A program made the translations under genes and the position numbers. The notes under the pieces are model-generated. The model saw only the letters and a list, made by a program, of their open reading frames with translations, did no database searches and was not told the origin of the DNA. Positions 59,051 through 64,000 of a DNA stretch of 64,000 nt are shown here, one piece after another. Numbering within the stretch: the stretch's first letter is position 1; each line of letters begins with the position of its first letter. The stretch spans positions 5,852 to 69,851 of the forward strand of contig CAMPHY010000001.1 of assembly GCA_946886125.1 (NCBI GenBank), written 5' to 3'. This stretch comes from an uncultured Candidatus Saccharibacteria bacterium. GTDB taxonomy: Bacteria > Patescibacteria > Saccharimonadia > Saccharimonadales > UBA6022.

Positions 59051-62000
59051 GGACAACACAATCTTCACCGAGTTGCTTGACGAGCTCTCCTAGCAGTGCG
59101 TCACTCGCATCAACATAAAACGGCAATTTGATAGCCGACTTTTTATCAGCACCTAGTACTAACACTATGTCGGTATGCCCAGTGTAATTACTGCACGTCT
59201 GCTTGAGCGCCAGGAGCGCAGCATGATCATCTGGATTTTTAATATGAACAAACAATCGCTTAATAGCTGGCATATCCATAATAGGCCGAGGTTTTTCTAC
59301 AGCAGGTTTTTCTGTCTCTGCCTTTTCTTTGGGCATTGTACTGGCTGGCGCGCTGACACTGCCGCCGGTTTTCTTGGCCTTATATTCAGCCACGCGCATC
59401 GCCTTTACTTTTGCACTCATTTTTGGCGCCTGCATTTTTCGCCCTGTTGATTCATATTCACGCAATTCTTGATCGGTCACTTCAACAATATCATCCGCAA
59501 TCATTTTAGCATCATCCCCAAGATTACCGTCACGATCACGTGCACTTATTTTTCCTGTTACGCGCACAACGGCGTCCTGTACGAGTTTCGCTCCGATACG
59601 TTCATATAAGTTTGGAAAGACGATAACTTCACCTTCGGCGGTTTTATCTTCAAGCCCGACAAATGCCATCTTCGTACCTGACTTCGTAACAATCGTCCGT
59701 ACAGTACTTACCAGTCCACCAATCGTCGCTTTTTTACCATCGACATCAGGACTAATGCGCGCCAAAGGAATTGTTTGCTCTTCAAAATAGGCATCATAGT
59801 TATCGAGAGGGTGAGCACTAATGTATAGCCCAAGTAATTCACGCTCCCAAGTGAGACGTTCTTTATCTGTGTGCTTGGCCGGGGCTGCCTGCATCGTCAC
59901 TGACGGTTGTATACTAGTGTTATTCACTAAGCCGCCGAATAAGTCCGTCTGTCCACTCAACGCTTCTTTTTGAATTTTACTTGCAAATGCCTGTACCGTT
60001 TCCAAATTATATAAAAGATCAGAACGATCACCAAAGCTGTCGAACCCACCAGACTTAATAAGTGAATCCCAAGCTTTCTTATTGAACTTACTGGTCGACA
60101 CACGTTTTGCAAAATCTTCGACGCTGGTAAATTTACCATCAGCCCGTGCGCGTAAAATCTCTTCTACCGCACCGACACCTACACCTTTTACAGCTGCCAT
60201 GCCAAAACGAATTTGGCTTTCATGAGGGACGACAGCAAATTCTACGAATGACTCATTCACATCAGGCGCTAATACTTTAATACCCATGTGGTTACACTCG
60301 GTAATTTCAATCGCAAGTCGGTCAATATCATCCTGGTCGCTCGTCATAAGCGCCGCCATAAAGGCGTCAGGATAGTGCGCCTTAAGGTACGCCGTCCAAT
60401 AAGAGATAAGGCCGTAGCATGCAGCATGTGATTTATTGAAACAGTAATTAGCAAATTCTTCTAGCTGAACCCAAAATTTTTCAGCCATCGCTGGATCAGC
60501 ACCGCTATGTTTTACTGCGCCTTCAATAAATTCCGGTTTCACCTTTTTCATTAGGTCAATATTTTTCTTACCGACCGCTTTTCGAAGCGTATCGGCCTGT
60601 CCACCCGTAAAACCAGACATATCTTTAGAAATTTGCATAAATTGTTCTTGATACACCAAAATACCATACGTTGGTTCGAGCGCATTTTTCATTTTTTCAT
60701 GCAAGAAACTAATTTCTTCCAAACCATGCTTTCGCTTAATAAAGCTATCGATAAACTGCATCGGACCTGGTCGATAGAGTGCTACCATGGCAATGATATC
60801 TTCAAATACTGTCGGCTTTAACTCCCGAAGGTAGCGTTTCATCCCAGCGGATTCTAGCTGGAATACTCCAGTTGTATCACCTCGTTGAAATAAATCATAG
60901 GTTTTTGAATCATCTAATGGAATCTGCGCTAGATCGATTTCATCTTTATATACCTTTTTAATAATACGAAGAGCATTATTAATTGTAGTAAGGTTCGAAA
61001 GGCCTAAGAAATCCATCTTGAGGAGCCCAAGTTCCTCTACTGGGCCCATGGCATATTGCGTCGACACTACTCCTTTTTGAGCCATTTCCAATGGTGCATA
61101 CTTTACAATATCATCTGGCGCAATCACAACACCTGCAGCATGCACGCCATGCGAACGCATCGTACCCTCTAGTCGCACTGCATAGTCAAAAACTTGCTTA
61201 GCCGTAGGATTTGTTTCATATTCTTTTTTTAAATCAGCATCTTCAACAATACTCTTTTTTAGCGGAATGTGTCGCCCCTGTACTGGTGGTGGGATCATCT
61301 TCGAGAGGCGATCAGCCTCTGCATACGGCACCTGTAGGACACGAGCCACATCTCGCACCGCCGCCCGAGCAGCCATCTTGCCATACGTTACGATATTAGC
61401 AACACGTGAATCACCATATTTTTTTGCACAATACTCAATTACCTCGTTACGGCGCGTATCCTGAATATCAATGTCAATATCCGGCATCGAAATACGATCT
61501 GGATTGAGGAAACGTTCGAATAGCAAATCATATTTCAATGGATCAAGATCAGTAATATTCAGCGCATAAGCAATGATTGAACCCGCCGCTGACCCACGAC
61601 CAGGACCAAAGATAATCCCTTGTGATTTTCCCCAGTTGATAAAATCTTGCACAATTAAGAAGTAGCCGTTGTAGCCCATGTTTTGCAACACCCCGAGTTC
61701 CATATCGAGCCGATCACGAACCTGGTCAGTCAGTGTTGGACGAATTTCTTCCGGCGTCAGACTGGTAACTTCAGATGGCGAAGCTTGATTATAGCGTACG
61801 GCCACCCCTTGGTATACAAGCTTATCAAGATACGTTTTTTCCGTTTCACCTTCAGGTACGGGGAAGGTTGGAATAAGTATACCTCCCAGCTCAAGCTCGA
61901 CATTGCAACGATCGGCGATAGCACGGGTATTGGCGACAGCAGCAGGATTTGTCTGGTTCCAGCGCTCAATAATATCGACCGGGTCAGTCACGTGGAGCTC

Positions 62001-62792
62001 AAAGTCCTTGAGACTCATACGTTTTTCATCTGACAAAAAAGCACCTGTTCCGACACACAATAAAATTTCATGAGCGTCCTGATCATCATGCTCTAAATAA
62101 TGCCCGTCACTTGTCACCACACATGGAATATCAAGCTCAGCTGCAAGGCGATCCAAGTGCGCGTTGATACCAACTTGCACATCCCATTTACTTGGACAAT
62201 CAGGATGTCCATGGTCTTGAAGTTCTAAATAATAACGATCACCAAAAATAGACTTATACCAACTAGCAATCTTCTTGGCTTCTTCGTAGTTATCGGTGCG
62301 TAATTGCTCTCCTAGCTCACCACTGGCACAGGCTGACAGCGCTATCAGCCCCTCGTTATATTCTTCGAGAAGATCATGATCGATACGCGGCTTATAATAC
62401 ATTCCTTCAAGATTTGCTTTTGAAGAAAGCATCATCAGATTTCGGTACCCAGTGTCATTCATCGCCAATAGAATAAGATGGTACCTGGCCTTGTCTTTTT
62501 GTGGATCGCGGTCATGACGTGAACGCGATGCTACGTATGCTTCCATGCCGATAATTGGCTTCACGCCCGCTGCTTTAGCTGCTTTATAAAACTCTACCGT
62601 GCCCGACATAGTGCCGTGATCAGTCATAGCCACGGCTTCCATACCAAGTTTTTTAATATGCTCAACAAGATCGGGGATTTTCGTCAGACCATCAAGAAGA
62701 CTATGATGTGTGTGATTGTGCAAATGCACGTAATCAGCTGGCGTGAGCTGAGTAACCGGCTCGGCTGTCGTCGTCTGTGTCATATTCCCCAT
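59043..62792 (-). CDS. dnaE: DNA polymerase III alpha subunit
   Basis: A 1249-residue replicative polymerase. It has the N-terminal PHP domain (HLHNHTHHSLLDG, about 24-36, with several metal-binding His/Asp), the catalytic core with GPGRGSAAGSIIAYAL and PDIDIDIQD (the aspartate pair), the YQEQFMQI segment, HhH region and a C-terminal OB domain (about 990-1080), then a Lys/Pro-rich linker and short terminal domain. TATACT lies ten bases before the first ATG, a near-leaderless start; a second ATG (MTQTTT) is nine bases further. The intact PHP histidines leave proofreading by PHP possible. Confidence 0.97.
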   Translation of the reverse strand: MGNMTQTTTAEPVTQLTPADYVHLHNHTHHSLLDGLTKIPDLVEHIKKLGMEAVAMTDHGTMSGTVEFYKAAKAAGVKPIIGMEAYVASRSRHDRDPQKDKARYHLILLAMNDTGYRNLMMLSSKANLEGMYYKPRIDHDLLEEYNEGLIALSACASGELGEQLRTDNYEEAKKIASWYKSIFGDRYYLELQDHGHPDCPSKWDVQVGINAHLDRLAAELDIPCVVTSDGHYLEHDDQDAHEILLCVGTGAFLSDEKRMSLKDFELHVTDPVDIIERWNQTNPAAVANTRAIADRCNVELELGGILIPTFPVPEGETEKTYLDKLVYQGVAVRYNQASPSEVTSLTPEEIRPTLTDQVRDRLDMELGVLQNMGYNGYFLIVQDFINWGKSQGIIFGPGRGSAAGSIIAYALNITDLDPLKYDLLFERFLNPDRISMPDIDIDIQDTRRNEVIEYCAKKYGDSRVANIVTYGKMAARAAVRDVARVLQVPYAEADRLSKMIPPPVQGRHIPLKKSIVEDADLKKEYETNPTAKQVFDYAVRLEGTMRSHGVHAAGVVIAPDDIVKYAPLEMAQKGVVSTQYAMGPVEELGLLKMDFLGLSNLTTINNALRIIKKVYKDEIDLAQIPLDDSKTYDLFQRGDTTGVFQLESAGMKRYLRELKPTVFEDIIAMVALYRPGPMQFIDSFIKRKHGLEEISFLHEKMKNALEPTYGILVYQEQFMQISKDMSGFTGGQADTLRKAVGKKNIDLMKKVKPEFIEGAVKHSGADPAMAEKFWVQLEEFANYCFNKSHAACYGLISYWTAYLKAHYPDAFMAALMTSDQDDIDRLAIEITECNHMGIKVLAPDVNESFVEFAVVPHESQIRFGMAAVKGVGVGAVEEILRARADGKFTSVEDFAKRVSTSKFNKKAWDSLIKSGGFDSFGDRSDLLYNLETVQAFASKIQKEALSGQTDLFGGLVNNTSIQPSVTMQAAPAKHTDKERLTWERELLGLYISAHPLDNYDAYFEEQTIPLARISPDVDGKKATIGGLVSTVRTIVTKSGTKMAFVGLEDKTAEGEVIVFPNLYERIGAKLVQDAVVRVTGKISARDRDGNLGDDAKMIADDIVEVTDQELREYESTGRKMQAPKMSAKVKAMRVAEYKAKKTGGSVSAPASTMPKEKAETEKPAVEKPRPIMDMPAIKRLFVHIKNPDDHAALLALKQTCSNYTGHTDIVLVLGADKKSAIKLPFYVDASDALLGELVKQLGEDCVVLK

Positions 62793-62840
62793 AACTGTCT
62801 CTAGTATACCGAAACGTACGGGTATTTGTCTGTAGTGAAA

Positions 62841-63128
62841 TTAGCTAGATGGCTGCTCAACCGACTGGAGTAGTCCTTCAATTATATCGCCTCCTGGAAG
62901 ACCAACAAAAAGACTGAGTATCCATACCGCAATTGCGACGAGAATTGTGCCGCCAAGTACGCTACCAAATCCAAAAAATAACCCACGCACAAAATTCATT
63001 ACATACACTTGAGTGCGCGAACGATGAAAGTCATAGAACAGTTCTTCAAGTAATGTTTTACGAGCTCCTTGCTCATTATTATCTTTTATTTTCTCTACGA
63101 TACCGTTTGATTTAGAATCTTTAGTCAT
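62841..63128 (-). CDS. DUF5665-like small membrane protein, 95 aa
   Basis: A 95-residue protein with a charged N-terminal half, the VYVMNFVRGLFFGFGSVLGG stretch and one or two membrane helices (about 40-80), as in DUF5665. Start ATG 63128 is set by GGAG five bases upstream. It lies at the end of a run of three small envelope genes. Function unknown. Confidence 0.75.
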   Translation of the reverse strand: MTKDSKSNGIVEKIKDNNEQGARKTLLEELFYDFHRSRTQVYVMNFVRGLFFGFGSVLGGTILVAIAVWILSLFVGLPGGDIIEGLLQSVEQPSS

Positions 63129-63142
63129 CGTCTCTCCTATAT

Positions 63143-63177
63143 AAAATGACACACTATTTATGTTAGTGTGTCATTTT
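63143..63177. terminator. Hairpin terminator between the small membrane genes
   Basis: A perfect 14-bp stem (AAAATGACACACTA with TAGTGTGTCATTTT) follows the YtxH-like gene and lies just upstream of the DUF5665-like gene. Confidence 0.8.
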
Positions 63178-63194
63178 CCGCTCCATCAAGCAAG

Positions 63195-63458
63195 TTATTT
63201 CTTTTTAGTGCCACTTTTTTTCGCTTCTTCAGCGTGATCACGAACTCCTTGAGCTTTGGCTTTTACTTCGTTCGCGCTTTCTTTTACCTTCGTCGCAGCA
63301 ACTTCGGCCTTCTCTTGAGCTTGGTCTTTTAGTTCAGTGGCTTTTGACTTAATATCTGAACGTGTTTCTTTACCGCTCTTTGGTGCCGTCAACACTCCAG
63401 CGATAGCACCTGCCACAATTCCAATGACTGCACCGATTGCAAATTTTCCTTTAGTCAT
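63195..63458 (-). CDS. YtxH-like small membrane protein
   Basis: An 87-residue protein of the YtxH kind: an N-terminal Gly/Ala-rich helix (GAVIGIVAGAIAGVLTAPKSGKETR) reported here in outline, then an amphipathic, Lys/Glu/Ala-rich coiled tail ending in KKK. YtxH proteins are general-stress-linked in Bacillus. AAGGGAG eight bases before the ATG. Confidence 0.82.
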   Translation of the reverse strand: MTKGKFAIGAVIGIVAGAIAGVLTAPKSGKETRSDIKSKATELKDQAQEKAEVAATKVKESANEVKAKAQGVRDHAEEAKKSGTKKK

Positions 63459-63470
63459 ATCTATTCTCCC

Positions 63471-63719
63471 TTATTTCTTCGTTTTACTTTTTTTGAACTG
63501 ACCCTTGAATGCTTTCACTATCATCAGTGGCGTCGTAAAGCGCGACACATTGGCAGCCGCTGATTCCAGCATATGCGTTGTCCGTTGTGCTGAGCTTGTC
63601 ACATCTTTAATTTGCTTAGTAATTTTAATAAGTAGGATCGTCAGTACGATAGCCAGCAATAGAAAAATTGCCAACACTACTGAAAGCACTATAACGAGTA
63701 TTCCAGCTGCTCCATCCAT
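63471..63719 (-). CDS. Small single-helix membrane protein, 82 aa
   Basis: An 82-residue protein with one long hydrophobic helix (about 5-32) followed by an amphipathic region and a basic tail (KGQFKKSKTKK). AAGGAG six bases before the ATG. It precedes the YtxH-like gene by 12 bases, so both form an operon; DUF948-type partners of YtxH look similar. Confidence 0.7.
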   Translation of the reverse strand: MDGAAGILVIVLSVVLAIFLLLAIVLTILLIKITKQIKDVTSSAQRTTHMLESAAANVSRFTTPLMIVKAFKGQFKKSKTKK

Positions 63720-63803
63720 GCGTATCTCCTTGGGCGTTTAGTTATTACTTCAGTATAAACGATTACTCGAGTATTCTGTCAAAATTCAGGGAGACCCCTC
63801 GAC

Positions 63804-64000
63804 CTACAGTAGCTTTTTGCGAATAAGCTTCTGAGCCAGAGCGGGGTTGGCCTTACCTTGAGATTTTTTCATAATTTGGCCAACCAAAAATCCGATCACC
63901 TTATCGTTGCCATTTTTAATATCCTCAATTGCTTTGGCACTAGCCGGATCAGCCAGCACTTCATCAACAATTGTTGCTATCGCACCTTCATCACTTAGCT
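63804..64000 (-). CDS. gatB: Asp/Glu-tRNA amidotransferase subunit B, C-terminal end
   Basis: The frame enters from the right edge and ends at TAG 63804-63806, giving 64 residues that match the GatB/YqeY C-terminal domain: VDEVLADPASAKAIEDIKNG, VIGFLVGQIMKKSQGKANP and the end LAQKLIRKKLL. GatCAB converts misacylated Glu-tRNA(Gln) and Asp-tRNA(Asn). Only the tail is in the window. Confidence 0.9.
   Translation of the reverse strand, partial: LSDEGAIATIVDEVLADPASAKAIEDIKNGNDKVIGFLVGQIMKKSQGKANPALAQKLIRKKLL

Overview
The window reads as a piece of a Patescibacteria (CPR) chromosome, most likely an environmental-type Saccharibacteria (TM7). This assignment is inference from gene content and protein features: one-gene-deep housekeeping content with few paralogues, several near-identical type IV pilin N-termini with a PilB ATPase, an RNA polymerase beta' that lacks its zinc cysteines, many short lineage-specific proteins, and very tight packing. 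The standard bacterial code fits every gene. I see no prophage block, insertion sequence, CRISPR array, rRNA or replication origin.

Layout. 1-4.5 kb: unknown partial gene, PAP2 phosphatase, YajQ, membrane protein, Crp/Fnr regulator, aldo/keto reductase. 4.5-13.6 kb: transcription/translation core on the minus strand, read rpoB, rpoC, two tiny unknown ORFs, rpsL, rpsG. 13.6-18.7 kb: PP2C phosphatase, clpP (CIRCE-controlled), trigger factor, hisS. 18.7-26.1 kb: SpoU methylase, membrane protein, two tRNA-Leu genes flanking an FAD oxidase, a candidate microprotein/small RNA, then recG, a phospholipase-C-like gene and rsmD. 26.1-29.4 kb: two pilins around a Cys/His/Asp protein, then tyrS. 29.4-38.1 kb: a PBP1-type enzyme, then the clpC, metalloprotease, radA, PIN-TRAM (yacL-like) operon under a perfect CIRCE. 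38.1-46.6 kb: accessory and stress genes (alkyl-adenine glycosylase, ChaB, SDR, topoisomerase IB, PQQ-type sugar dehydrogenase, DUF2130, double DUF1801, FMN-binding protein, lipid kinase). 46.6-52.4 kb: nusA with a terminator in its leader, a Mu Gam-like protein, two more pilins, several ORFans and an anchored HNH nuclease. 52.4-64 kb: M1 aminopeptidase, rnhB, ORFan, rplS, pilB, trmH-like gene, dnaE, small membrane proteins and the 3' end of gatB.

How the parts work together. Proteostasis genes clpP and clpC sit in different places but share the same promoter plan, with an HrcA operator (CIRCE) over the -35 element. Pilins at two loci plus PilB point to type IV pili. PAP2 phosphatase, PBP, lipid kinase and many anchored proteins serve the envelope. 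The anchored HNH nuclease and M1 aminopeptidase, divergently transcribed from 32 bp, could help scavenge nucleotides and amino acids (inference).

The most striking global signal is regulatory. About twenty genes carry a -10 box (TATAAT/TATACT/TACAAT type, often with an upstream TGn) only 6-8 nt before the start codon and no Shine-Dalgarno sequence, which predicts leaderless mRNAs. In contrast several lineage-specific small genes have textbook -35/-10 promoters with 17-nt spacers, Shine-Dalgarno sites and strong GC-rich terminators. The second notable theme is loss of zinc sites: RpoC (both sites) and PilB lack the cysteines normally conserved in their families.
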